A stretch of 64,000 nt of DNA from Asinibacterium sp. OR53 (GTDB lineage: Bacteria > Bacteroidota > Bacteroidia > Chitinophagales > Chitinophagaceae), in the NCBI RefSeq assembly GCF_000515315.1, contig NZ_KI911562.1, positions 372,001 to 436,000 of the forward strand. The letters run 5' to 3'. Below the pieces are notes generated by a model, which saw only the letters and a list, made by a program, of their open reading frames with translations, was not told the origin of the DNA and made no database searches. How positions within the stretch are numbered: the stretch's first letter is position 1; every line of letters starts with the position of its first letter. Below are positions 1 to 9,421 of this stretch, piece by piece. The position numbers were made by a program, and so were the translations under genes.

Positions 1-58
1 AAATATGCATAATAGTGCGCAGCCCGTTTTCGCTATCGGCGAAACATACTGCGCATGA
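1..58 (+). other. Left-edge segment: unidentified open frame and nested hairpin
   Basis: The second reading frame is open from the left edge and stops with a TGA at 56-58, overlapping the ATG of the phosphate transporter as ATGA; only 18 codons are visible and I cannot identify a product. The same bases form a nested stem-loop: TGCGCAG (16-22) pairs with CTGCGCA (49-55), and TTTCGC (28-33) pairs with GCGAAA (39-44). The hairpin covers the place where a ribosome binding site for the next gene would lie. Confidence 0.25.
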
Positions 59-1083
59 AAAAGAAACTTATGGCAACCTTACTGATCGTTATCATTGTAC
101 TGGCTTTTATTTTCGATTATATTAATGGATTCCACGACGCAGCTAATTCTATAGCCACCATTGTTTCTACCAAAGTATTGACTCCTTTCCAGGCCGTACT
201 TTGGGCTGCCCTTTTCAACTTCGGCGCTTTTTTCATCTCCAAATACCTGATCGGCGGGTTTGGTATCGCTGATACGATTGCCAAAAGTGTTACTATACAG
301 AAAGGTGATCACCTGGCGCTTTATGTAACATTGGCCGCTTTGCTTTCATCCATCGCATGGAACCTGATCACCTGGTGGTTTGGTATTCCGTCCAGCTCTT
401 CCCATGCCCTGATCGGCGGACTGATCGGCGCAGCCGTAGCCCACTATCAAAGCTTTGGTGTGATTGTAATGAGTAAGGTAATTCCTATTGTAGCTTTTAT
501 TGTGCTTGCACCGTTCATAGGCATGGTCATTGCCTTTATTATTACCATCATCATTGTACACCTATGTAAACGGGCCAATCCATACCGGGCAGAAAAATGG
601 TTCAAAAGATTACAGTTGTTGTCTTCCGCAGCCTTCAGCCTGGGTCATGGTGGTAATGATTCGCAGAAAGTGATGGGATTGATCGGTGCTGCCATGGTTG
701 CATCGAATTTTATTCCCGACCTGAAATCCATACCAGACTGGGTGCCGCTTTCCTGCTTCCTGGCAATGGGATTGGGTACTATGAGTGGCGGCTGGAAAAT
801 TGTGAAAACCATGGGTACACGTATCACCAAAGTAACACCACTCGAAGGCGTTGCAGCGGAAACTGCAGGTGCCATTACCTTATTCCTTACCGAACATTTC
901 AAGATACCTGTTAGTACCACGCATACCATCACCGGATCCATCATTGGTGTGGGCGCTACCAAACGACTCAGTGCAGTTCGCTGGGGTGTTACCGTTAACC
1001 TGCTTTGGGCATGGGTATTGACCATTCCGGTTTCGGCGGTAATGGCTGCTGCCTTCTTCTATATCATGAAATTATTTCTCTAG
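55..1083 (+). CDS. PiT-family inorganic phosphate transporter
   Basis: An inner-membrane phosphate permease of the PiT family (PF01384), which takes up phosphate (often as a metal-phosphate complex) driven by the ion gradient. The 342-residue protein is almost wholly hydrophobic and shows the two inverted PiT signatures: GFHDAANSIAT near residue 25 and GHGGNDSQKVMG near residue 200. A VSTTHTITGSIIG stretch near residue 290 is also typical. The ATG at 55 fits the family's usual short N-terminus; an ATG at 70 is a possible alternative. Many Bacteroidota encode a DUF47/PhoU-like protein just upstream, but the left edge cuts off that context. The call is firm at family level. Confidence 0.93.
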   Translation: MKKKLMATLLIVIIVLAFIFDYINGFHDAANSIATIVSTKVLTPFQAVLWAALFNFGAFFISKYLIGGFGIADTIAKSVTIQKGDHLALYVTLAALLSSIAWNLITWWFGIPSSSSHALIGGLIGAAVAHYQSFGVIVMSKVIPIVAFIVLAPFIGMVIAFIITIIIVHLCKRANPYRAEKWFKRLQLLSSAAFSLGHGGNDSQKVMGLIGAAMVASNFIPDLKSIPDWVPLSCFLAMGLGTMSGGWKIVKTMGTRITKVTPLEGVAAETAGAITLFLTEHFKIPVSTTHTITGSIIGVGATKRLSAVRWGVTVNLLWAWVLTIPVSAVMAAAFFYIMKLFL

Positions 1084-1126
1084 GATTCCCTGCCTTGCAT
1101 TTACTTTGCGCCACTAACTTTGTAGT

Positions 1127-2167
1127 ATGGCTAAAATACTGGTAACCGGCGGATGCGGGTATATAGGTTCTCACACCATCGTTGATCTGATCGAAAACGG
1201 GTTCGATGTTATTTCCATCGATGACAATTCAAGGTCTACTTCTTATGCTGTCAAAGGTATTGAACAGATCACCGGTAAAAAGATCAAGAACTACCTGGTG
1301 GATCTGAAAAATTTCGACGATACACTCGCCGTTTTCCAGGAAAACCCCGACATCACCGGCGTGATCCATTTTGCCGCTTACAAAGCAGTGGGTGAGTCAG
1401 TAGAACAACCGCTGATGTATTATGAGAACAATATGTTCTCACTCATCAACCTGCTCAAATGTGTAAAAGAGTTCAGGGTTCCGCATTTTGTATTTTCTTC
1501 TTCCTGCACGGTATATGGAAGTCCGGATAAAATGCCGGTTACAGAAGACTCTCCCATCAAAAAAGCCGAATCGCCCTACGGCGCCACCAAGCAAATGGGT
1601 GAAGAGATCCTGCGCGATTTCGCAAGGAACGGTCATACCAAAGCCATCCTGCTGCGTTATTTCAATCCTACCGGCGCACATCCCACTACCATACTGGGTG
1701 AATTACCCATTGGCAAACCGCAGAACCTGGTTCCCGCCATCACCCAGACCGCGATTGGCAAATTACCCAAGATGATGGTATTCGGCGCCGATTATCCTAC
1801 ACGCGATGGCAGCTGTATCCGCGATTTCATCCACGTGTGTGATATTGCACATGCACATACACTGGCTGTTGAATACCTTGCTGCCGGAAAAAACAAAACC
1901 TCCTGCGATATATTCAACCTGGGTACCGGCAACGGTGTTACCGTGCTGGAAGCCATTCATACTTTCGAAGAAGTCAGCGGTGTTAAACTGAATTATGAAA
2001 TAGGTCCACGCCGTCCCGGCGATATCATGGCCATTTATGCCAACAACAACCATGCAGTAACCGAGCTGGGCTGGCAAATCAAATATGACATCAAAGACAT
2101 GATGAAGACTGCCTGGGAATGGGAACTGAAGATCAAAGAGGCGGAGAATAAAGTCAAGAATAATTGA
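1127..2167 (+). CDS. galE: UDP-glucose 4-epimerase
   Basis: Interconverts UDP-glucose and UDP-galactose with bound NAD in the cytoplasm (Leloir pathway and supply of galactosyl precursors for surface glycans). The 346 residues match the usual length of about 340. The Rossmann motif GGCGYIGSH starts at residue 8, the catalytic Ser/Thr region is SSSCTVYGSP near residue 125, and the YGATK motif carries the active Tyr and Lys near residues 150-154. RDFIHVCDIAHAH and the C-terminal RRPGD segment are also typical of GalE. It is convergent with prfA, with only two bases between the stop codons. The upstream sequence holds TAACTTTG at 1115-1122, which resembles a -7 element but is too close to the start to be used with confidence. 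Confidence 0.95.
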   Translation: MAKILVTGGCGYIGSHTIVDLIENGFDVISIDDNSRSTSYAVKGIEQITGKKIKNYLVDLKNFDDTLAVFQENPDITGVIHFAAYKAVGESVEQPLMYYENNMFSLINLLKCVKEFRVPHFVFSSSCTVYGSPDKMPVTEDSPIKKAESPYGATKQMGEEILRDFARNGHTKAILLRYFNPTGAHPTTILGELPIGKPQNLVPAITQTAIGKLPKMMVFGADYPTRDGSCIRDFIHVCDIAHAHTLAVEYLAAGKNKTSCDIFNLGTGNGVTVLEAIHTFEEVSGVKLNYEIGPRRPGDIMAIYANNNHAVTELGWQIKYDIKDMMKTAWEWELKIKEAENKVKNN

Positions 2168-2169
2168 CG

Positions 2170-3234
2170 TTATTTTTCTAACATTTTTTCAGCATTCTCC
2201 GCTACCTGTAACGCTTCGATGAATTCATCGATCTCTCCGCCGCCTACTACCGCATCGAGGTTATAAGAAGTAAGACCAATGCGATGGTCTGTTACACGGC
2301 CCTGCGGCCAGTTATAGGTTCTGATCTTGGCACTTCTGTCTCCCGTACTCACCAGCGTTTTACGGCGACGGGCAATTTCTTCTTCCTGCTTACGCACCTG
2401 ATCTTCATACAATTTGGTACGCAACATGGCCATCGCTTTTTCGCGGTTACCCAACTGTGAACGTTCTGTTTGACAAACCACCACTACACCGGTTGGTATA
2501 TGTGTTAAGAATACTTTGGTCTCTACTTTGTTCACGTTTTGTCCGCCTGCACCACCACTTCGCGCTGTTTCCATTTTCACATCACTCTCTTTCAATTCAA
2601 AATCCACTTCTTCCGCTTCGGGCATCACTGCTACCGTTGCAGCCGACGTATGTACGCGCCCCTGTGTTTCGGTATCGGGCACCCGCTGTACACGGTGTAC
2701 ACCGCTTTCAAATTTGAGGGTTCCATATACATCTTCACCGGTTACTTCTACCACCACTTCTTTATAACCACCTACTGTTCCTTCGCTTTCACTTACAACA
2801 GCAGTTTTCCATCCTTTGCGTGAACAGTAACGCAGGTACATACCCAACAGGTCTCCTGCAAACAAACTGGCTTCGTCGCCCCCTGTTCCTGCACGAATCT
2901 CCAGGATGGCATTCTTATCGTCCTGCGGATCTTTGGGAATGAGTAAACGGGTTAACTCTTTTTCCAGTGTGGCCTTTTTTTCTTCAAGGGCAGGTAACTC
3001 CATCTTGGCCAGTTCCCGCATATCTTCATCGTTTCCGGAAAGACTTTCTTTCGCAAAATCATAATCACTTACCACCCTTCTGTAATCGTCATAAGGCTTC
3101 ACTATCTTCTCTAAAGTGCGGTACTCTTTACTGTATGCTCCAAACTCTTTCTGGTTATTGATGATCTCCGGGTTCGTCAGCGCAATACCTACCTGCTCAA
3201 AACGCGCCTTGATGGCTTCCAGCTTATCCAACAT
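2170..3234 (-). CDS. prfA: Peptide chain release factor 1
   Basis: Recognises UAA and UAG stop codons and triggers peptide release on the ribosome. The 354-residue length is standard for RF1. The RF1-type stop-reading tripeptide region reads VPDTE (P-x-T), which separates it from RF2, where SPF is expected. The catalytic GGQ lies in [12 protein letters not shown], and the following domain has the usual [14 protein letters not shown] ending. It is divergent from the histidine kinase at 3279. A TAATTTTG element on the minus strand just upstream is a good candidate for its promoter. Confidence 0.97.
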   Translation of the reverse strand: MLDKLEAIKARFEQVGIALTNPEIINNQKEFGAYSKEYRTLEKIVKPYDDYRRVVSDYDFAKESLSGNDEDMRELAKMELPALEEKKATLEKELTRLLIPKDPQDDKNAILEIRAGTGGDEASLFAGDLLGMYLRYCSRKGWKTAVVSESEGTVGGYKEVVVEVTGEDVYGTLKFESGVHRVQRVPDTETQGRVHTSAATVAVMPEAEEVDFELKESDVKMETARSGGAGGQNVNKVETKVFLTHIPTGVVVVCQTERSQLGNREKAMAMLRTKLYEDQVRKQEEEIARRRKTLVSTGDRSAKIRTYNWPQGRVTDHRIGLTSYNLDAVVGGGEIDEFIEALQVAENAEKMLEK

Positions 3235-3253
3235 ATCCTTGATTTTAAGAGTG

Positions 3254-3261
3254 CAAAATTA
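3254..3261 (-). promoter_or_regulatory. Bacteroidota-type -7 element for prfA
   Basis: Read on the minus strand this is TAATTTTG, a match to the TAnnTTTG -7 consensus of Bacteroidota housekeeping promoters. Transcription would start near 3247, giving a leader of about 12 bases before the prfA ATG. No clear TTTG -33 box was seen, so this is a moderate call. Confidence 0.4.
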
Positions 3262-3278
3262 CGAGAATAGTTGGTAGT

Positions 3279-4400
3279 ATGGCGTTTGCTCATAAAGCTG
3301 TAATTTCATCGCGTATGAAGAAGTTTCTGTCAGAGCAAGAATTATCCTTGAGTTCCCTGATTAAGCTCTCGGATTGTTTACCCTACCCCTTCATCATTGC
3401 TGAGAAGTCTGACAACAGAAACAAACATATATATTTTAACAATGTATTTGTGACTGAAATCGGGTATAGCTGTGAAGAGGTTCCGGATGAAGCTGCCTGG
3501 TTTGAAAAAGCATACCCCGATCCTGCTTACCGCGAAGAAGTAATAACCAAATGGGTTCAATTGGAAAAAGAAGCCGTATTGAAGGGGGAGAGCTTTGTGA
3601 TGTCCAGAGCAAGGGTTACCTGCAAATCGAACGCAGAGCGGTGGTACCTGATCAAGTCTTCCATAATTGACAACATCCGCATCGTGGCTTTTGTAGACCT
3701 TAACAATGAACTCAGTTTGCAGGAATCATTGATTCAGACGGGCCACAACAAGGACCGGCTGTTATCCATTCTCAGTCATGACCTGAGAGGGCCTATCACC
3801 AACCTCTTCACCATCTCTGCATTGGCCACTACCGGCGATCTCACCAGTGATGAGTTCACCTGCATGACCCAACTCATTCAAAAGCAATCTTTCCAGGTAC
3901 TGGAGTTGCTCGACACAACACTCAACTGGGCCAGGTCTAATTACAGTGGTTTCAGGATGGAAAAAACGACCATTGATCTGGAGCAGTTGGTCAACAGGAT
4001 ATTTGCTATATACCGCAACATCTGTGAAAGCAAGCAACTCAAAACTTCCGTCAAATTCGGAGCGTTCCGGAACATTGAAGCAGATGCCGAAATAATGACG
4101 GTGGTACTACGTAACCTTATTTCCAATGCCATCAAATTCACGCCTCCCAAAGGATCAGTGGAGATCGTCACTGCGAAAAATGAAATCATTATCCGCGACA
4201 GTGGCATAGGGATGAGCAAGAATACGATCAGTGACATCTTCAATAAAACATCTGCATCCAGGAAAGGAACCAACGACGAGTTGGGGTTGGGCATGGGGCT
4301 CAACCTCGTGCTGGACCTGGTAAAACTGGTACCTTGCGATCTGGAGATAGAAAGCAAGCCTTCCGAAGGAACTGTGATGAAACTGAAATTTAATGGATAA
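3279..4400 (+). CDS. Cytoplasmic PAS-like sensor histidine kinase
   Basis: A two-component sensor that autophosphorylates and passes the phosphate to a response regulator, almost certainly the one encoded 37 bases downstream. No membrane segment or signal peptide is visible, so it should sense a cytoplasmic signal. Residues about 25-140 look like a PAS domain. The HisKA dimerisation helix carries the phospho-acceptor His in SILSHDLRGP near residue 167. The HATPase domain shows NLISNAIKFTP (N box), DSGIGMS (G1) and LGLGMGLNLV (G2). The start at 3279 is used; an ATG at 3315 (MKKFLSEQ) is equally possible. The ligand cannot be inferred. Confidence 0.87.
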   Translation: MAFAHKAVISSRMKKFLSEQELSLSSLIKLSDCLPYPFIIAEKSDNRNKHIYFNNVFVTEIGYSCEEVPDEAAWFEKAYPDPAYREEVITKWVQLEKEAVLKGESFVMSRARVTCKSNAERWYLIKSSIIDNIRIVAFVDLNNELSLQESLIQTGHNKDRLLSILSHDLRGPITNLFTISALATTGDLTSDEFTCMTQLIQKQSFQVLELLDTTLNWARSNYSGFRMEKTTIDLEQLVNRIFAIYRNICESKQLKTSVKFGAFRNIEADAEIMTVVLRNLISNAIKFTPPKGSVEIVTAKNEIIIRDSGIGMSKNTISDIFNKTSASRKGTNDELGLGMGLNLVLDLVKLVPCDLEIESKPSEGTVMKLKFNG

Positions 4401-4437
4401 TCATTACCTTTAATCTGATACCAATCCGTCTTACTGA

Positions 4438-5076
4438 ATGACAATTGCACTGATCGATGATCATGAATTAATAGCGAAAGCCATTACTTACATGTTGCAG
4501 AAAGACCCCGGTATTACCGAGGTAAAAACATTTACCGCCGTTCCTCTTTTTCTGGAATCACTCGATGGCTCCTGGAAGCCCGATATCATCATCACCGATC
4601 TCGTATTGCCTGTTATGGGAGGTATGGAATTGATAGAAAAGATCAGGAAGATGCCCGAGTTCAACAGTACCAGGATCATTGTACTTTCTTCCATCACAGA
4701 TGCACATACCATCAGGCATACATTCAAGATTGGCGCCAATGGATATTTATCGAAAGATTCCTCCCTCGAAGAATTGACCGATGCGATACAGGCAGTGACA
4801 GAAGGCAAGCAATACATCGCAAAAAAATGGGGGGCCAGCCTCACGGACCTCGTCCTCTCCGACAAGCCCATCCGTATCCACCTCACGCCTCGCGAAAAAG
4901 ATGTGCTGGAGCTGGTCTGTTCCGGGTTCACGTCAAAAGAAATTGCGGCGCAACTCGGACTCAGTGTTTATACCGTACAGGGATACCATAAAAACATCAT
5001 GAAAAGATTCAGGGTAAACAGAACAGCAGACCTCATTGTATTTGCCATACAGAAGGGTTTATATGTTTCACCTTAG
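4438..5076 (+). CDS. NarL/FixJ-type response regulator
   Basis: A DNA-binding response regulator of 212 residues, paired with the upstream kinase by position. The receiver domain (residues 1-120) has the acidic pair DD at 7-8, the phospho-acceptor Asp54 in IIITDLVLP, and the conserved Lys in YLSKDSS near residue 104. A LuxR/GerE helix-turn-helix follows (LTPREKDVLELVCSGFTSKEIA, about residues 147-168) with the usual YTVQGYHKNIMKRF recognition segment. Target genes are unknown; the peptidase genes directly downstream (from 5110) are candidates only by position. Confidence 0.9.
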   Translation: MTIALIDDHELIAKAITYMLQKDPGITEVKTFTAVPLFLESLDGSWKPDIIITDLVLPVMGGMELIEKIRKMPEFNSTRIIVLSSITDAHTIRHTFKIGANGYLSKDSSLEELTDAIQAVTEGKQYIAKKWGASLTDLVLSDKPIRIHLTPREKDVLELVCSGFTSKEIAAQLGLSVYTVQGYHKNIMKRFRVNRTADLIVFAIQKGLYVSP

Positions 5077-5109
5077 AGAATTCTCTTCCAATAACTTTTA
5101 ACCATTCCT

Positions 5110-6669
5110 ATGCGAATACCAGTACTTCTCCTTCTTTGCTGCCCAATCTTGGTTCACGCACAACAAGCTGATATCCTCATTAAAAATGGCAGGGTCATCG
5201 ATGGTACAGGTAATTCCTGGGTTTATGGAGACATTGCCATCCGAAATGGCAAGATCGTTCAGACTGGTCGCCTCTCCCATTGGCAAGCGAACAGGATCAT
5301 TGATGCATCCGGACTGGTAGTAGCGCCCGGATTCATTGATGTGCATACGCACCTCGAGGGTGAGGAGAAAAAAGTACCCGAAGCGACCAACTTCATTTAT
5401 GATGGTGTTACCACTGCTGTTACCGGTAATTGCGGATCATCGAATACCAACCTGGGGCGCTATTTTGCAATGCTCGACAGCCTGAAACTTTCCATCAATG
5501 TTGCATCGCTCATTGGCCATAACGATGTGCGCAAAGCTGTGCTGGGCAACGCCAACAGGGACCCCAATGAAGCTGAAATGCATCAGATGGAAGAGATCGT
5601 GGAACAGGCCATGAAAGATGGGGCGGTTGGGTTTTCAACAGGATTGATTTATATACCCGGCACTTATTCCAAAACCGAAGAAGTGGTACGGCTCGCCAAA
5701 GTAGCGGCGAAATACAATGGCGTCTATGCCAGTCATATACGTGATGAAGGCGATAGTGTGGTGCAGGCCATTGAAGAAGCGCTGCACATAGGGCGTGAAG
5801 CAAAGATGCCCGTAGAAATATCGCATTTCAAACTGAGCGGCCAGCAGAACTGGGGCAGAAGCCGCGAAACCATTCCACTGATCATCCGCGCGCGGAAGGA
5901 AGGATTGGACGTTACCATTGACCAGTATCCTTATACGGCCAGCAGCACTTCGCTGAGCACTTTGTTACCCGACTGGGTGTTGGCAGATGGTCATGATTCG
6001 ATTCGTGCCCGCCTTGCAAGACCTGCAGTAAGAAAAGAAGTGATCGATTACATGCTCGCGCGCCTGAAAAAAAGAAAGCTGAGCCATTTCAGTTACCCGG
6101 TAGTAGCCACCTTCAAACCCGATACCAGCTACAATGGCAAAAGCATTGAAGCCGTGAACCTGATGAAAGGCAAAAAACACAAAGCTTCAGAAGAAGCCGA
6201 AACTGTTGTGGAAATGATGGAACAAGGCGATGCATCGATGGTATTTCATGGCATGAGTGAAGGAGATGTGAAAGCCATCATGCAATACCCTTACGACATG
6301 TTCGCCTCCGATGCCAGCATCCGCGTTTTCAACCAGGGCAATCCGCATCCGCGCGGATACGGCACCAATGCCAGGGTGCTGAGCAAATATGTGCGGGAAG
6401 AAAAAGTACTCTCACTGGAAGAAGCCATTCGCAGAATGACTTCCCTACCTGCTCAAAAATTCCAGTTGAAAGACCGCGGTTTATTGAGGGAAGGATTTGC
6501 CGCCGATATCGTAATATTCGATGAAAAAGAAGTGCAGGATCATGCTACGTATGACAAGCCGCATCAGTATGCTACCGGGTTCAGATACGTGATCGTAAAC
6601 GGACAGTTAACTGTTGATGATGGCAAGCATAACGGCACAAGAGCTGGCATCGTCTTAAAAAAACAATAG
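5110..6669 (+). CDS. Secreted N-acyl-D-amino-acid deacylase (D-aminoacylase family)
   Basis: An amidohydrolase-superfamily enzyme expected to remove acyl groups from N-acyl-D-amino acids. The N-terminus is a signal peptide (MRIPVLLLLCCPILVHA), so it acts in the periplasm or outside. The metal-binding HxH is in DVHTHLEG near residue 78. Family landmarks include GAVGFSTGLIYIPG, SHIRDEGD and ISHFKLSG, and a late SDASIRVF segment carries the conserved catalytic Asp. The length of 519 residues is normal. One base separates its stop from the next gene, a dipeptidase, so the two form an operon for breaking down peptides or modified amino acids. Confidence 0.88.
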   Translation: MRIPVLLLLCCPILVHAQQADILIKNGRVIDGTGNSWVYGDIAIRNGKIVQTGRLSHWQANRIIDASGLVVAPGFIDVHTHLEGEEKKVPEATNFIYDGVTTAVTGNCGSSNTNLGRYFAMLDSLKLSINVASLIGHNDVRKAVLGNANRDPNEAEMHQMEEIVEQAMKDGAVGFSTGLIYIPGTYSKTEEVVRLAKVAAKYNGVYASHIRDEGDSVVQAIEEALHIGREAKMPVEISHFKLSGQQNWGRSRETIPLIIRARKEGLDVTIDQYPYTASSTSLSTLLPDWVLADGHDSIRARLARPAVRKEVIDYMLARLKKRKLSHFSYPVVATFKPDTSYNGKSIEAVNLMKGKKHKASEEAETVVEMMEQGDASMVFHGMSEGDVKAIMQYPYDMFASDASIRVFNQGNPHPRGYGTNARVLSKYVREEKVLSLEEAIRRMTSLPAQKFQLKDRGLLREGFAADIVIFDEKEVQDHATYDKPHQYATGFRYVIVNGQLTVDDGKHNGTRAGIVLKKQ

Positions 6670-6670
6670 T

Positions 6671-7849
6671 ATGAAGTATTTCTCTCCCTGGTTGTTCGCA
6701 TTGTTGCTACCGGCAGGTATGCAGGCGCAGGCTTACCAGAAATTGCATGCCAAAGCCACTGTGGTGGATACGCACAACGATGTGCTTACCCAATCGCTCG
6801 AAAAAAATGTGGTCTTCGATGAAGACATGAAAGCCTTCGCCCATTCAGACCTGCGCCGCATGAAACAGGGGGGGATTGATGTGCAGGTATTCTCGGTATG
6901 GTGTGATGGCTCTTATGGAAAAGGAAGGGCTTTTGCAAGGGCCAACAGGGAAATCGATACACTATACGAATGGGTGAAACGGAATCCTGCCGACATGATG
7001 ATCGTTAAAACACCTCATGACCTACAGCAAGCTGTGAAAACAAAAAAGCTGGCTTGTATGATGGGTGTGGAAGGAGGCCACATGATAGAGAACAACCTGC
7101 AATACCTCGATAGTTTGTATAAAAGAGGCGTGCGGTATATGACACTTACCTGGAACAACTCTACACCCTGGGCCACTTCGGCTATGGATGAAAGTTCCGG
7201 CAAAGTTACCAACGCCAAAAAAGGACTGAACGATTTTGGTATACAGGTGGTGAAACGCATGAATCAACTGGGTATGATGGTAGACCTTTCGCATGTAGGT
7301 GAACAGACTTTCTGGGATGCCATTCACACTACCACCAAACCTGTTATTGTATCGCATAGTTGCGCCTACACGCTGTGCCCGGTGTTCCGCAACCTGAAAG
7401 ACGACCAGATAGATGCTGTTGGAAAAAATGGCGGTGTGATACACCTGAATTTCTTTTCCGGTTTTCTCGACAGCAGTTTCCAGCGCAAGCTCGACGGCTT
7501 CAATGCACGGCATAAAGAAGAAAGGGATACGATACTTAAAATGAATCCCGAGCCTTTTTTTGCCGACAGTTACCTGGCAGAGAAATACGCCGACGAAGTA
7601 AAAGAACTGCGGCCACCCCTTTCACTCCTGATCGACCACATCGATTATATTGTAAAAAGGATTGGGATAGACCATGTAGGATTGGGATCTGATTTTGATG
7701 GCATTACTTCCGCGCCTATCGGGCTCGACGATGTAAGCTGTTATCCATTGATTACCAAAGCACTGAAAGAACGCGGCTATAGTAACGGCGCTGTTAGAAA
7801 AATACTGGGCGAGAATTTCCTAAGGGTATTCGCAGCCAACAGCAGGTAA
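6671..7849 (+). CDS. Secreted membrane dipeptidase (peptidase family M19)
   Basis: A zinc dipeptidase of the renal-dipeptidase family (PF01244), which hydrolyses dipeptides, including ones with a C-terminal D-residue. A signal peptide (MKYFSPWLFALLLPAGMQAQA) points to export. Metal ligands are visible in VVDTHNDVL (HxD), in MGVEGGH (bridging Glu), and in DLSHVGE and VSHSCAY (two His). The late GLGSDFDGI is the substrate-binding signature. The 392-residue length is typical. It is coupled to the D-aminoacylase and converges on the serine hydrolase, leaving 13 bases between them. The three enzymes together suggest peptide or peptidoglycan-fragment turnover. Confidence 0.92.
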   Translation: MKYFSPWLFALLLPAGMQAQAYQKLHAKATVVDTHNDVLTQSLEKNVVFDEDMKAFAHSDLRRMKQGGIDVQVFSVWCDGSYGKGRAFARANREIDTLYEWVKRNPADMMIVKTPHDLQQAVKTKKLACMMGVEGGHMIENNLQYLDSLYKRGVRYMTLTWNNSTPWATSAMDESSGKVTNAKKGLNDFGIQVVKRMNQLGMMVDLSHVGEQTFWDAIHTTTKPVIVSHSCAYTLCPVFRNLKDDQIDAVGKNGGVIHLNFFSGFLDSSFQRKLDGFNARHKEERDTILKMNPEPFFADSYLAEKYADEVKELRPPLSLLIDHIDYIVKRIGIDHVGLGSDFDGITSAPIGLDDVSCYPLITKALKERGYSNGAVRKILGENFLRVFAANSR

Positions 7850-7862
7850 GATACGCTGGTGT

Positions 7863-9404
7863 TTACCGGGCAATATTCCGGAGATGGTATTCCTGTATCA
7901 ACGCAGGGTGTTCCGGCGTAAGTGTAAAACTCACAAGGATATTCGTGCTTGTACCATATAACGTAAATGAGCCGCGCAACTGGTTTTCCGGCATCACTTC
8001 GCCAACCCTGATAATGGTTCCGGCTTTTTCAAATACTTCTTTCGCTTCCTTCTTTAACGCATCAATCAGGTAATCGGCAAAAAAATTCTCCGCAAAAATA
8101 CCGCTGGATGCGGCACCATCCCAACTGGGCAATAATTTCAACAACACTGCTTGTCTTTCTTTCAGAATATCAGATGGGGGCAAGGATGCAGGTTTCAATT
8201 TTGCAGCCCTGATCAGCGTATCCAACACTTGCAGGTTGATGGCGCTGGTGCTGGCATAAGTCACGTTGGCAAACAATATCACGCCTAAACCATATTCGGG
8301 TAGTATCTTCCAGTTACTGCCAAAGCCTGGCAATCCGCCGCTGTGTTCAATGATGGTTCTCCCTTCGCAGTCCCTCGACCATCTTAAACCATATCCATAA
8401 GCGCTAACAACAGGACATTTTTTTCCATCGGGATAAGTGAATTGTGCATTGAGGCCGCTGAAACGCCAGGGCTGGTGCATTTCGCGTATGGAACTTCTTT
8501 TCAAAGGGCCCTGTTCTGCATCATTGCGCGGTGGCCATGCCTGCTGGTGCAATGCCACATATTTACTGAACGATTCTATCGAAGTGATCATGCCGCCCAT
8601 GGCACCATAGATGCCATCATGCAAAAGAGCTTCTGTTTTCCAATGACCATCAATCCAACGATAACCATGTGCCAGTTGCGCCGCCGGAACACGGCTGTAT
8701 TCATACGTAGCCTGGCTCATGTTCAATGGTTTCCAGATATGTTCGGCAATGTATTCGCTGTAAGGTTTGCCTGTTACTTTTTCTATGATGTATCCCAGGC
8801 TGGCAAAGCCCAGGTTGCTGTATTCATAGGCAACACCCGGTACATTTGAAAATGAAATTCCTTTTTTGATCAATTGCAGTAATGCTTCGCGGGTGTCTGC
8901 CAATTGGCGATCGCCCCAGGGATTGTCTTCCGGAAAACCGGCACTATGAGTAAGTAGATGGCGTATAGTAATGACAGGTGCATCGCTGGTGAGTTGCTGG
9001 TCATGGATTCCGGGTATGTATTTCGATACCGGATCATCCAGTTGCAGTTTACCCTGATCGCGCAATTGCAGGATGGCCATGGCTGTAAAGCTTTTAGACA
9101 TGGATGCAATGCGGAACATAGCCGTAGTAGTAGCCGGTATTTTATTTTCCAGGTCAATATAGCCGCCACTCCCCTTGTACACCAGCTTGCCATCGAGCAT
9201 GATGCCAAAAGCATATCCCGGAAAATGATTCTTCTCTGCATAGGAAGCATACAGTTGCGCTACAACAGGGAACAAAGCTTCCATGCGTTGCAGCCGGTCT
9301 TTGTCTTCAAATACAGGTGCATGATACTGTTCTTTTTGTTGTGCCGCCGATAGCAGCGGACAAAAACAACAGAGCAAAACCATTCTTTTAAAAAGACTAT
9401 GCAT
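7863..9404 (-). CDS. Serine hydrolase of the class C beta-lactamase / penicillin-binding family
   Basis: An exported serine hydrolase (PF00144). The nucleophile motif SxxK is SMSKSFTA, the second motif YxN is YSN in YEYSNLGF, and the third is HSGG in place of KTG, as in many esterase or D-aminopeptidase members. A C-terminal extension of about 130 residues follows the catalytic domain. I start it at the ATG at 9404, which gives a proper signal peptide (HSLFKRMVLLCCFCPLLSAAQ) and avoids overlapping the gene upstream; the longer frame to 9449 would overlap it. Substrate could be D-peptides, esters or beta-lactams; the neighbours favour peptides. Confidence 0.85.
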   Translation of the reverse strand: MHSLFKRMVLLCCFCPLLSAAQQKEQYHAPVFEDKDRLQRMEALFPVVAQLYASYAEKNHFPGYAFGIMLDGKLVYKGSGGYIDLENKIPATTTAMFRIASMSKSFTAMAILQLRDQGKLQLDDPVSKYIPGIHDQQLTSDAPVITIRHLLTHSAGFPEDNPWGDRQLADTREALLQLIKKGISFSNVPGVAYEYSNLGFASLGYIIEKVTGKPYSEYIAEHIWKPLNMSQATYEYSRVPAAQLAHGYRWIDGHWKTEALLHDGIYGAMGGMITSIESFSKYVALHQQAWPPRNDAEQGPLKRSSIREMHQPWRFSGLNAQFTYPDGKKCPVVSAYGYGLRWSRDCEGRTIIEHSGGLPGFGSNWKILPEYGLGVILFANVTYASTSAINLQVLDTLIRAAKLKPASLPPSDILKERQAVLLKLLPSWDGAASSGIFAENFFADYLIDALKKEAKEVFEKAGTIIRVGEVMPENQLRGSFTLYGTSTNILVSFTLTPEHPALIQEYHLRNIAR

Positions 9405-9421
9405 AGTTATAAATTGAAGCA

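Noticed and set aside
5075..5086. Palindrome AGAGAATTCTCT at the end of the response regulator gene
   Set aside because: Twelve bases, overlapping the stop codon, with no T-run or second copy; probably chance.
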